DNA of 8,235 bases, taken from assembly GCA_938048925.1 (NCBI GenBank), contig CALITV010000035.1, positions 1 through 8,235 on the forward strand, read 5' to 3'. The translations under genes were made by a program, and so were the position numbers. Positions 1 to 6,695 of the stretch are shown here, piece after piece. Each line of letters opens with the position of its first letter. Position 1 is the stretch's first letter. The notes beneath the pieces were generated by a model. It did not search any database, was not told the origin of the DNA, and saw only the letters and a program-made list of their open reading frames with translations. This DNA comes from an uncultured bacterium (GTDB lineage: Bacteria > UBP6 > UBA1177 > JAKLFG01).

Positions 1-413
1 TTGTTCTCGCGGAATCCTTCGACGACCGGAATAATGCCGGGATAACGGTCGAGGGTCGAGAGTGCCTCGACTTCTTCGAGAAAACGATCGATTCCTTTAC
101 GTACCCTCTGTATCGTGTCGTTTCCGACCATCTGGAGCCGGATTCCCTCTGCGTCCCGTTCGACCAGATGACGCGGGAAGAACTCGGTGATTATCACTTT
201 CTTGCGGGTCTGTGCATCGAACCCGAGATACTGGACGAAGAAGTCGTCAGTGGCGAGAAGTCGTCCGACGACATAACGCTTATTGAGCAGATGACCGAGC
301 GGCAATCCTCCCATGATGAATGGACTTTCGGGGCCCGCGCCGCAATGGGGGCAGATATCGTGCGGCCCCTTGAAAGACATACAGTACAGGCACAAATCCT
401 TCAGAGGTTCCAT
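1..413 (-). CDS. Zinc-ribbon protein-kinase-fold protein, probable pseudokinase (partial; C-terminal part beyond left edge)
   Basis: The first 137 residues are visible and the frame is open to the window edge. A short zinc ribbon comes first (C8-x2-C11, C21-x2-C24). The N-lobe of a Hanks-type Ser/Thr kinase follows, beginning near residue 45. The order of elements matches bacterial zinc-ribbon kinases: NKRYVVGRLL (44-53) for the first strand, QYLGFD (61-66) for the second, VIITEFFP (73-80) where the family has VAIKEYFP, and a helix-C-like FLEEVEALSTL (111-121) with Glu114 in the expected place. The glycines of the nucleotide loop are absent (ATDDFFV, 54-60), and the VAIK lysine is Thr76. From what is visible it should bind ATP poorly or not at all. 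The catalytic and activation loops lie outside the window, so activity cannot be judged fully. The start is the ATG at 413-411, preceded by a strong AAAGAGGAG site. It lies 34 bp downstream of the phosphatase gene and is probably cotranscribed with it. Confidence 0.8.
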   Translation of the reverse strand, partial: MEPLKDLCLYCMSFKGPHDICPHCGAGPESPFIMGGLPLGHLLNKRYVVGRLLATDDFFVQYLGFDAQTRKKVIITEFFPRHLVERDAEGIRLQMVGNDTIQRVRKGIDRFLEEVEALSTLDRYPGIIPVVEGFREN

Positions 414-421
414 GGAAGTAA

Positions 422-430
422 CTCCTCTTT
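422..430 (-). promoter_or_regulatory. Ribosome binding site of the kinase-like gene
   Basis: On the minus strand this reads AAAGAGGAG, followed by an 8-nt spacer and the ATG at 413-411. It is a near-consensus Shine-Dalgarno sequence. It fixes the start of a gene that is truncated by the window edge. Confidence 0.75.
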
Positions 431-447
431 CTCTCCCCTAGTCGTCT

Positions 448-2073
448 CTACGCGATAAAGCGTCCGGCACATGAAGGAAAGATGTCGGTATCGTCAGAAA
501 TCGTTTTGTTATCGGCTTGCGCAACCAACGAACAGCCGCATCCGGCATCCTCCGTGATGATCGGCGCGACGGTGTCGGCATCGGCCGCCGGGATATCGGC
601 CTCGACTTCCGGCGCCGCATCATCAACCGCTGCCGTCGTATCGTCTTCCGGCATGATCGTCTCATCGACCGTCACCACGCTGTCTTCTCTTTCTCCCTCA
701 TCGTCCCTTTCATCCTCTTCCTCCTTTTCTTCTTTTTCTTCGTCGGGCAGTTCATCGGAACAGGGGAGAGCGGCCTTGGTGATGGTGACCTGATCGAGCA
801 GTTTCGTATTGTTCTGATTGAACGAAAGGACCTGCTGGGCGGTCGCCCATGTTTCCATCGAGAGCGTGCCGCGATGTATCCGTATCTTGACATAGTGCAT
901 CAGCCCGCTGCAGATCTCGCTGCCATCCACCTTACCGATACCGCACATAATATTGGTCAGAAAGTCGGGAATGGTGGTCGCCCCGCCGCCGCCCGACAGC
1001 ACATAGAGTGTCCCCTGTCCATAGTCTGGCGCGGTAATCGGATAGACGGCGTCCTTCGCGCCGAGTATCGGCTTGAACCGCTCGTAGTAATGGTTGTGTG
1101 CCATTAACACCACATCGACTTGGTGTTTTTCGATGACCGGAAGGAAAAAGGGATTCTGTCCCTTCTCGTTCGGTTCGTGCCCCACCTTCTCGTTGATGCC
1201 GATCCCCGCCGAACAGAAGAAGGGGTGGTGCACTACGACGAATTTCCAGAGCGCGTCGGCGTTCTCCGTCAACACCGCGTCCATCCAGTCGGCCGTTTCG
1301 GCGAACAGCCCGGTAAAGGTGGCGGTCGAGATGCCGATGATGAGCGCGTTGCCGTAGCGGAAATAGTAAGAGTCCTCGGTGCCGGTGACCGGGTTGCGCG
1401 GCAGTTGGAAGAGGTTGTTGAAATGGGCGGTGTCGCCCTCGCCGGGGCCGTCGTCGTGGTTGCCGATGACCGGCAGAACCGGCTTTTCGGCCATGATCGC
1501 CGGGGTGACGGCGAGGTATTTGAGCCATTCGGCGTCGTTCGCGCCGTCATAGACCAGATCGCCGCCGTTTATCAGAAATGCTATCTCGGGATCGGAGAGT
1601 GCCTCGTTCATGATGTTTGCCCACTTCTGCGTCGCCCCGTCGCCCTTACTGTCGGCGCGGCTGTCGCTCGCGATCGAAAAGGCGAACGGCAGACAGGTGG
1701 TCGCCAAGGGAGCGGTGCGGAACGAGAAGACCTCGCTCCACTCGGGATCGGTGCCGACGGTGTAAAAATAGGTGGTCGCCGGTTTCAAGCCCGAGAGGCG
1801 GACCTCGTGAATATAGCGAAGGTTATCAGATAGTTTGCGGCTCTGCGCGCTCACCTCGCTGTCGAGCGCGTCGGGGGCGCTCCCAAACCGCAGGCGGCCG
1901 AGGCACGATTCGCGTGTCTGCCACGACACCGCGATCCGGCTATCGGTGTCGGGATCGTCGTAGGATATCTTGGCGAACTGCGGGCGACAGGGGGGAACAT
2001 CGTTCCAGTCAAAATCGGCCGCCGCGAGCGCAGCCGGAAGTACCCAACACAGAATCGCCGGGAAATAACGCAT
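448..2073 (-). CDS. Secreted purple-acid-phosphatase-like metallophosphoesterase with acidic C-terminal tail
   Basis: The protein has 541 residues and is predicted to be exported as a metal-dependent phosphoesterase. A signal peptide (about 1-19, ending ALAAAD) is followed by a fibronectin-III-like domain typical of purple acid phosphatases (about 30-120, ending FYTVGTDPEWSEVFSFRTA). The metallophosphatase domain follows (about 128-410). Its five metal-site blocks are in order: SDSR (D137), GDLVY (D172, with Y175 at the position of the iron-binding tyrosine), GNHD (N205, H206), VVVHHP (H282/H283) and AHNHYYER (H326, H328). The core therefore looks intact; the substrate is unknown. After about residue 437 comes a roughly 100-residue tail: a Glu/Asp/Lys-rich stretch (439-464), an acidic Ala/Asp/Val segment, then GCGC (511-514) and a soluble end with no membrane helix. 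An in-frame ATG at 2115 exists, but the 2073 ATG has the ribosome site and begins the signal peptide. The gene sits between a GT-C gene and the kinase-like gene on the same strand. Confidence 0.88.
   Translation of the reverse strand: MRYFPAILCWVLPAALAAADFDWNDVPPCRPQFAKISYDDPDTDSRIAVSWQTRESCLGRLRFGSAPDALDSEVSAQSRKLSDNLRYIHEVRLSGLKPATTYFYTVGTDPEWSEVFSFRTAPLATTCLPFAFSIASDSRADSKGDGATQKWANIMNEALSDPEIAFLINGGDLVYDGANDAEWLKYLAVTPAIMAEKPVLPVIGNHDDGPGEGDTAHFNNLFQLPRNPVTGTEDSYYFRYGNALIIGISTATFTGLFAETADWMDAVLTENADALWKFVVVHHPFFCSAGIGINEKVGHEPNEKGQNPFFLPVIEKHQVDVVLMAHNHYYERFKPILGAKDAVYPITAPDYGQGTLYVLSGGGGATTIPDFLTNIMCGIGKVDGSEICSGLMHYVKIRIHRGTLSMETWATAQQVLSFNQNNTKLLDQVTITKAALPCSDELPDEEKEEKEEEDERDDEGEREDSVVTVDETIMPEDDTTAAVDDAAPEVEADIPAADADTVAPIITEDAGCGCSLVAQADNKTISDDTDIFPSCAGRFIA
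713..741. repeat. 29-nt uninterrupted pyrimidine/purine tract
   Basis: Positions 713-741 of the plus strand are all pyrimidine. A second all-pyrimidine run of 17 nt lies nearby at 683-699. The coding (minus) strand is therefore all purine here and encodes the Glu/Lys/Asp-rich stretch of the phosphatase tail through GAA, GAG, AAA and GAC-type codons. It is low-complexity coding sequence, prone to slippage, and is not a dispersed repeat. Confidence 0.8.
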
Positions 2074-2162
2074 GGGACACCTCTCTTGTTGCACCGCCGG
2101 AAGATGCCTCTCCATTGTAAGGGATTGGTGAGTCTCCCTTGAGGATGCGGTGAGGAGACCGT
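2074..2162 (-). other. 89-bp spacer between the GT-C gene and the phosphatase gene
   Basis: This is the longest gap within the leftward unit. On the minus strand it contains a 6-bp inverted repeat, AAGGGA/TCCCTT (2140-2135 with 2124-2119, 10-nt loop), without a following T-run. It also contains TACAAT (2119-2114), which resembles a -10 box placed about 40 nt before the phosphatase ATG. No convincing -35 box sits at the right distance. The spacer could hold a weak internal promoter or a weak hairpin; neither is strong, and simple read-through from the GT-C genes is equally possible. Confidence 0.3.
2078..2086 (-). promoter_or_regulatory. Ribosome binding site deciding the phosphatase start
   Basis: The minus strand reads AGAGAGGTG here, leaving 6 nt between GAGG and the ATG at 2073-2071. 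The start it supports gives a clean signal peptide. Starting at the upstream in-frame ATG (2115) would put 14 mostly polar residues in front of the signal peptide. Confidence 0.65.
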
Positions 2163-3725
2163 TCAGTGTTCGATCCGGTAGAGCGTCAGGTTGCGCCAGC
2201 GGGTTGAGTATCCCCCTTCGTCGAATCGGCGGAGGGGTCTCAGTTCATGGAGGAAACGGGCATTGTCGTAACCGCCGCGTTTCCGTTTCACCGGATCGTT
2301 CAGCATGATGTCGAAATCCATGATATAGCGTATATTTTCCTTTTCGAGATACTCTCCCAGCCGCCCGTTGCGGACGAACGGGACCACTGCGTCGTTAACC
2401 AGCCCATCGAGGTTGACCACGGCGCCTCCCGCGAAATAGCCGATGATGCCGGCGTTCCACGCCCCGACCCGGCCGTCGTCGGGCGGATCTGCTTTCAGGT
2501 AACGCCCCGCATCGAGCATCGCCCGCTGATGCGGCCACTTGGCAGTGCTTCCGTCAAGTGGGTGGATGAGAGATACATGGTGCACCGCGACAAAGAGAAG
2601 CGCGATACCTGCGAGTGTGTGATGGCGGCGGCGGAAGAGGGCGATCGCGGGAGTAAGGGCGAGAACCGCCGGGACCGCCAACTGCACGGTGTACCACGGC
2701 TGGATCGCGGCGTTTCCGGTATAAAAGAGCATATACAGCACAAGAAGGAGCGCCATGGTGCGCCACGGCGGCGAGGCCGGTGCTTTCTGTCTCCCATTGG
2801 CGTGCGGAGTTCGTGTCAGGGCTACTGCCGCGAGCACCGTGACAAGGCCGAGCGCCGCGAGGTCCCACCACAGGTCCTGCTTGGGAAACGAAAAGCCGAG
2901 AAGGGCGGGGAAGAGCATCGCCGCGTTGTAGAGCCGCTCCCCGAGCGGAGCGAACGCCGCCCAGTGACTCTTGATGAGCGCGCTTGCCTGCACCCAACTG
3001 CCGCTTATGGCGCGGGCATGGAAAAGCACGAGGCCGACCCCCGCCACTGCCCCCGCGAAGGCCGCGACGGCGGAATAGGCGATCCGCCGGTCACCGTTCC
3101 GGCGCGCCCGAACGAACGCCTCGATCATAAGGATCGCCGGCAAGAGACCGAAATCCGACCGGGCGATACTGCCGATAATCCCGCAGACGGCGGCACACGC
3201 GATGTGGTGCGACGAACGGGGCCGCTCCACGCCGCGCACCGCGGCAGTGAGGGCGATCGCCGATACGACCGCGATGCTCCATTCGGTCACCGAAACGGCG
3301 TTGAACAGGACATTCGGCGACAGGAGCAGTATCGCCGTCACCAATAGCATATCTTCTCGCCCTTTGCGGAACATCCATCCTAAAAGCACGAGCGCCCCCA
3401 GCGCCGCGATACCGAACGAAAGGGCGACGCCGAGACGGAGAAACTCCTCTTCGCCGGAGGAGAACAAACCGTGCGCGCCCGACAGCAGATAGCCCCACAG
3501 GAGATGGAATCCGGTCGCCCGGCTCACCCCGCCATCGAACGACCAGAGTCCGCTCCGGGCATGTTCGCGGGCGAGTCCGAGATAGTAAAAGGCGTCGTCA
3601 GGCAGATAGGCGACGAGTGTTTCGACCGGCGCGGCCATCAGAATGATGCCGCAGATCAGAAAGTGTATGAGCGCTGCCATCGCGAATAGATGCGGGAAAC
3701 GGGAGAAAAGTCGTTCTCCGATCAC
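2163..3725 (-). CDS. GT-C-type polytopic membrane glycosyltransferase
   Basis: The protein has 520 residues with about ten hydrophobic segments by eye. It resembles a group of bacterial GT-C proteins whose first outer loop carries an acidic pair, the presumed catalytic or metal site: LPDDAFYYLGLARE (41-54, D43/D44), followed by FDGG (63-66) and TGFHLLWG (71-78). Other family-like features are SVTEWS (145-150), ARSDFG (188-193) and PWYTVQLAVP (343-352). A soluble C-terminal portion from about 395 carries GAWNAGIIGYFAGG (421-434) and NLDGLVND (438-445), which I recognise from the same group. Such enzymes use polyprenyl-phosphate sugars on the outer face of the membrane; the sugar and acceptor here are unknown. 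The GTG start forms a 4-bp GTGA overlap with the stop of the preceding GT-C gene and has GGGAGGGG just upstream, implying translational coupling. An in-frame ATG at residue 16 is less attractive because it falls inside the first hydrophobic segment. Confidence 0.8.
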   Translation of the reverse strand: MIGERLFSRFPHLFAMAALIHFLICGIILMAAPVETLVAYLPDDAFYYLGLAREHARSGLWSFDGGVSRATGFHLLWGYLLSGAHGLFSSGEEEFLRLGVALSFGIAALGALVLLGWMFRKGREDMLLVTAILLLSPNVLFNAVSVTEWSIAVVSAIALTAAVRGVERPRSSHHIACAAVCGIIGSIARSDFGLLPAILMIEAFVRARRNGDRRIAYSAVAAFAGAVAGVGLVLFHARAISGSWVQASALIKSHWAAFAPLGERLYNAAMLFPALLGFSFPKQDLWWDLAALGLVTVLAAVALTRTPHANGRQKAPASPPWRTMALLLVLYMLFYTGNAAIQPWYTVQLAVPAVLALTPAIALFRRRHHTLAGIALLFVAVHHVSLIHPLDGSTAKWPHQRAMLDAGRYLKADPPDDGRVGAWNAGIIGYFAGGAVVNLDGLVNDAVVPFVRNGRLGEYLEKENIRYIMDFDIMLNDPVKRKRGGYDNARFLHELRPLRRFDEGGYSTRWRNLTLYRIEH

Positions 3726-5197
3726 GGCCCCTCCCGACGATAGAGAAGCGTTTCGCCGCCGCGTATGCCGGGATAGCGTGCCACCACCCGATAATCCGCA
3801 GCGCGGGAGGAATCAATGAGATGACGAAACCGGAACCGGTCACCGATCACGAGATAGTGCGGTTTTTTTGCCAGTATCACCATCATTTCGCGCTCGCCGT
3901 CTACGCCGAGCGCGCGGTTGTGTGCCGGTTTGGTAAGCAGCGTCGGGTGGGCATAGCGGTTCGTCAGCGGCGTGCCGAGGAGATAGGGGATTATCTGGAG
4001 CCGCTCATCGGCAAAAACGGTGTCGCCGGGGACCAGCGCGGGGACGATGTCGGCCGCTATCCGGCGCGGGATATCGGGGGCGAAGAGAAAAGCAGTCGTC
4101 TGAATAAAGAAGAGGGAGGTAAGAAGAAGCCCGACCACCCACAAAAGCCGCGGAGCGACGCGGGATCCTTTGTCCCATAGCCGCACCAATTCGGGGGCGG
4201 CGAATATTGCGAGCGCCGGGATGAGATGCAGAAAATAATGGTCGAAGAATTTTCCCGGCACAAAGATCGTAACGACCACCGCGGCACTCCAAAAAATTGG
4301 GAGCATTGCCCGGCCGCGCTCTTTTTGCCACAGCGTCACGACCCGCCGGACAAAGGGGATCGCGATCCACGCAAAGCGGACTGCGAAAAGGAGCAGTGTC
4401 CCGACGAGAAACCACGATACTTCGGCGTACTCCTGCCGGTATCTGCCCGGCAGAACAAAGAGGATGCGCAACAGTTCGGTGCGGTCGCCCAGAAGCGGCA
4501 TCGCCGCGAAAAGCGTGAGGTAGGGCATCACAAACAGGAAGGGTGCCCCTATCAGGGCGATCATCGCGGGCCGCGCCGCGCCGCACCGCACCGACCACGC
4601 CATCAGCCCCACCATCCAGAAGGCGGAGAAGTCGAACAGCGTCACCGGCTTAAAAAGCGCACCGACACCGCACAAAAATGCGGTGCCGAGCAACCCGAAA
4701 CGGGGAAAAGCGACGAGCAACCACACCCCTGCGACGATGAGAGGAAGAAAGAACAGTTCGGTGTTCGCGGCGAGTCCCGACCGGTGCATCGAGAACAGGA
4801 GCGCCGTCGTCAGTCCGCCGAAAAGCGCCTCACGCGAAGAACCGCCGAGCGCTCGCACCGACCGGTCAACGAAAAAGGCGGTCGCGGCGACCGCGAGCGT
4901 GCCGAAGACCCGAACCGGCCAGATCTCCTGCCCGAAAAGGTATTGCAGGACGGCGAACAACAGAAAAATCCCCGGCGGCTTATTGTCCCAGACGGTATCG
5001 TAGAGTCGTGCGCCGCCGAGCAGTTCACGGGCGACAAGGATGTAGGTTGATTCATCATGATCAATGACGCTGGGGAAAAACGACGGCCACCGAAAAACGA
5101 GAGAAACCACGATGTAAAACAACGACAGAACGAAACCCGAGACACCGCCAAATAAACCGCTAACAGTGTTTTGACGAACATCTTCGCTATTTTTCAC
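3722..5197 (-). CDS. PMT_2/ArnT-like GT-C glycosyltransferase (GT39-type)
   Basis: This is a 491-residue polytopic membrane protein, about the usual length for the family. The first hydrophobic segment (about 20-36) is followed by an outer loop with the hallmark acidic motif DHDESTY (46-52) and then YDTVWDNKPPG (66-76), the D-x-KPP signature of PMT_2 proteins (PF13231 group). TELFFLPL (146-153) and LFKPVTLFDF (181-190) are further family motifs, and a later GKFFDHYFLHLIP matches the usual HYFL..LIP helix. Relatives move a sugar from a polyprenyl-phosphate donor to lipid A, protein or glycan on the outer face of the membrane; the substrate cannot be told from sequence. The start is GTG with only a weak GGGGA site. 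No better in-frame start precedes the first helix. This is the first gene of the leftward unit, overlapping the next GT-C gene by 4 bp. Confidence 0.85.
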   Translation of the reverse strand: MKNSEDVRQNTVSGLFGGVSGFVLSLFYIVVSLVFRWPSFFPSVIDHDESTYILVARELLGGARLYDTVWDNKPPGIFLLFAVLQYLFGQEIWPVRVFGTLAVAATAFFVDRSVRALGGSSREALFGGLTTALLFSMHRSGLAANTELFFLPLIVAGVWLLVAFPRFGLLGTAFLCGVGALFKPVTLFDFSAFWMVGLMAWSVRCGAARPAMIALIGAPFLFVMPYLTLFAAMPLLGDRTELLRILFVLPGRYRQEYAEVSWFLVGTLLLFAVRFAWIAIPFVRRVVTLWQKERGRAMLPIFWSAAVVVTIFVPGKFFDHYFLHLIPALAIFAAPELVRLWDKGSRVAPRLLWVVGLLLTSLFFIQTTAFLFAPDIPRRIAADIVPALVPGDTVFADERLQIIPYLLGTPLTNRYAHPTLLTKPAHNRALGVDGEREMMVILAKKPHYLVIGDRFRFRHLIDSSRAADYRVVARYPGIRGGETLLYRREGP

Positions 5198-5264
5198 GCC
5201 GTCCCCATACGCCGCTCACAAGAATCGCGCACAGTGTCGCCGTTATCGTGTAGAGGTTGCCGTC
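5198..5264. other. Divergent spacer between the two transcription units
   Basis: Only 67 bp separate the GTG starts of the leftward and rightward units, so both promoters should lie here or inside the flanking 5' ends. I see no -35/-10 pair close to consensus on either strand. The plus strand carries TAGAGG (5251-5256), the ribosome site of the rightward gene. On the minus strand a frame runs through the spacer and stops at 5189-5187, just inside the leftward gene. It could encode a membrane-helix-like tail but lacks a start codon. Confidence 0.4.
5251..5256 (+). promoter_or_regulatory. Ribosome binding site supporting the GTG start at 5265
   Basis: TAGAGG lies 8 nt before the GTG at 5265. 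The downstream in-frame ATG (5289) has no purine-rich site at a usable distance, which favours the GTG. Confidence 0.55.
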
Positions 5265-6695
5265 GTGTTTGGATATCGTGAACTCTCGATGAAATATCGT
5301 TTTGTAATCGTACCGGTGCTTGCCGCCGCTTCTCTCATGACGCTCCAGTCCTACCTCCGTTTCGCTTTCACCGGTACGCTGACGGTGGATCAGGTTTTTC
5401 CTGACGCCGTCCAGTCAACGGTACTCTTCGTCCTTTTCATGAGCGCCCTCATCCTTGCTGGACTCGGCTGGTACAACGGTACTGCCCGTGCCGACGAATG
5501 TGGCCTGTCGCGCGGGGAGGTGACGCGGCTCGCGCTTGCCGCCGCCGCTATAGGGGCGCTGTCGCTTCCCTATCTTTCCAACGATATCTTCATCTACCTC
5601 GCCTGCGGCGATCTGGCCCGTAAAGGGTTCAATCCCTATACCGATTGGCACATGCTCGCCGCGACGGCGCTCGACGGGCATCTTTCCCCTATCTGGCGCG
5701 ATCAGCCTTTCTGTAAGTACGGGCCGCTTTCGACAGCCGTGTTCCATTTCTCGGCCCTTGCCGCACCGGGCGGGGTTGTCGCCATGCTCTTTCTCTACAA
5801 GGCGGTTCTCTTTGCGGCGGTTGCTGGATTCATTCATGTCGCGCGTCGTTTCTCCGAGACGATAGAAAAACAGGAGGGGATAGACCCCTTTCCCTTCATC
5901 GCGTTGTCACCGCTCCTCTGGTTGCAGGGTATGGGGCAGGGACATAACGACCTTTTTGCCGCGTTGCCGCTCCTGCTCGGTGCTCTGCTGCTCCGTTCGG
6001 ACCGTCCTGTCGCCGCATCCGCCCTCTTCGCCGCCGCCGCCGCTGTGAAAGCCTACGCTGCAGTGGCCTTCCTCCTCGTCTTGGTCTATCTCTACCGGAA
6101 GGGCAAAAACGCGCTCTTCTCCGTTGCGTCAACCGCGCTACGCGCCTTATTTGTCGTTCTTGCAGTGACGGTTGTCCTCTATTTCCCCTACTGGAACGGC
6201 CTTGCGACCGTTACCGTTCCGTACGGAGCGCTCGCCGCCGAGATGCCGCTCAACAACACCGTCTTCCTCGCCGGATTTCTCTACGCGAAGATATTCCCTT
6301 CCTCCTCCCTGCCGATCGGTGAGGTGTTTGCCCTGATGCGCAGCGCCGCGTTGCCCTTCATTTTTCTCCTCGTCCTCTACCAGTTACGGGCCATGTTCCT
6401 CCACGGGGAACGGATGATCTTTCTGTTCGGACGATTGCTCATCGTCCTTTTCTGCTTTTTCGTCGCCCGCTTCCATCCGTGGTACCTGCTCGTTGCTATT
6501 CCCTTTATCGCCGAGCGGCTCGACCGGCGCTGGCTCGTGTGGTCGGTCGCGGTGATGACCGCCGCGAATCTGCTCGACATCCACAACTTCATGAGCCGCG
6601 ACGCAATCGCCCTTTCGGTCGCGCTTCCCGCGGCAGTCGTTTTCGTCAACATCATGTTCTTCAGCCGGTTCCGCGACCGGTATCTCACGGCATGA
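5265..6695 (+). CDS. MptB-like GT-C mannosyltransferase-family membrane protein
   Basis: This is a 476-residue polytopic protein with the signatures of MptA/MptB-type GT-C enzymes, the polyprenyl-phosphomannose-dependent alpha-mannosyltransferases best known from actinobacteria. The first outer loop has LSNDIFIYLACGDL (104-117) with D107 as the likely catalytic acid, then GFNPYTDW (121-128) and KYGPL (151-155). SPLLWLQGMGQGHNDLF (215-231) carries the HND motif, VK (261-262) follows a hydrophobic helix, and ARFHPWYLLV (401-410) is the usual late WY loop. The mannose specificity is borrowed from the named family and is not shown for this protein. The start is taken as the GTG with a TAGAGG site; the ATG at residue 9 (5289) is the alternative and would leave the first helix intact. 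The stop overlaps the ATG of the hydrolase gene by 4 bp (ATGA), so the two are probably translated together. Confidence 0.83.
   Translation: MFGYRELSMKYRFVIVPVLAAASLMTLQSYLRFAFTGTLTVDQVFPDAVQSTVLFVLFMSALILAGLGWYNGTARADECGLSRGEVTRLALAAAAIGALSLPYLSNDIFIYLACGDLARKGFNPYTDWHMLAATALDGHLSPIWRDQPFCKYGPLSTAVFHFSALAAPGGVVAMLFLYKAVLFAAVAGFIHVARRFSETIEKQEGIDPFPFIALSPLLWLQGMGQGHNDLFAALPLLLGALLLRSDRPVAASALFAAAAAVKAYAAVAFLLVLVYLYRKGKNALFSVASTALRALFVVLAVTVVLYFPYWNGLATVTVPYGALAAEMPLNNTVFLAGFLYAKIFPSSSLPIGEVFALMRSAALPFIFLLVLYQLRAMFLHGERMIFLFGRLLIVLFCFFVARFHPWYLLVAIPFIAERLDRRWLVWSVAVMTAANLLDIHNFMSRDAIALSVALPAAVVFVNIMFFSRFRDRYLTA

Noticed and set aside
168..458. A 96-codon plus-strand open frame opposite the kinase-like gene
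   Set aside because: The minus-strand reading has paired cysteines, a kinase N-lobe and a good ribosome site; the plus-strand reading has no supporting features.
448..520. Frameshift that would restore a membrane helix after the GCGC motif of the phosphatase
   Set aside because: The alternative minus-strand frame through this stretch gives an Arg/Ser-rich sequence with no hydrophobic helix, so there is no sign of a simple frameshift.
2074..2115. Start of the phosphatase at the upstream ATG (2115)
   Set aside because: It adds 14 polar residues ahead of an evident signal peptide. The AGAGAGGTG ribosome site belongs to the ATG at 2073.
2119..2140. Inverted repeat AAGGGA/TCCCTT as a transcription terminator after the second GT-C gene
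   Set aside because: The stem is only 6 bp with a 10-nt loop, and no T-run follows on the minus strand. At best it is a weak hairpin.
2247..3347. A 366-codon open frame on the plus strand opposite the second GT-C gene
   Set aside because: It encodes a very Arg/Glu/Asp-rich sequence with no recognisable domain, and it is fully antisense to a membrane protein with clear family motifs. In GC-rich DNA such frames are common shadows.
4226..5050. A 274-codon plus-strand open frame opposite the PMT_2-type gene
   Set aside because: Its product is highly charged and low in complexity with no domain. The opposite strand has clear GT-C signatures, so it is a shadow.
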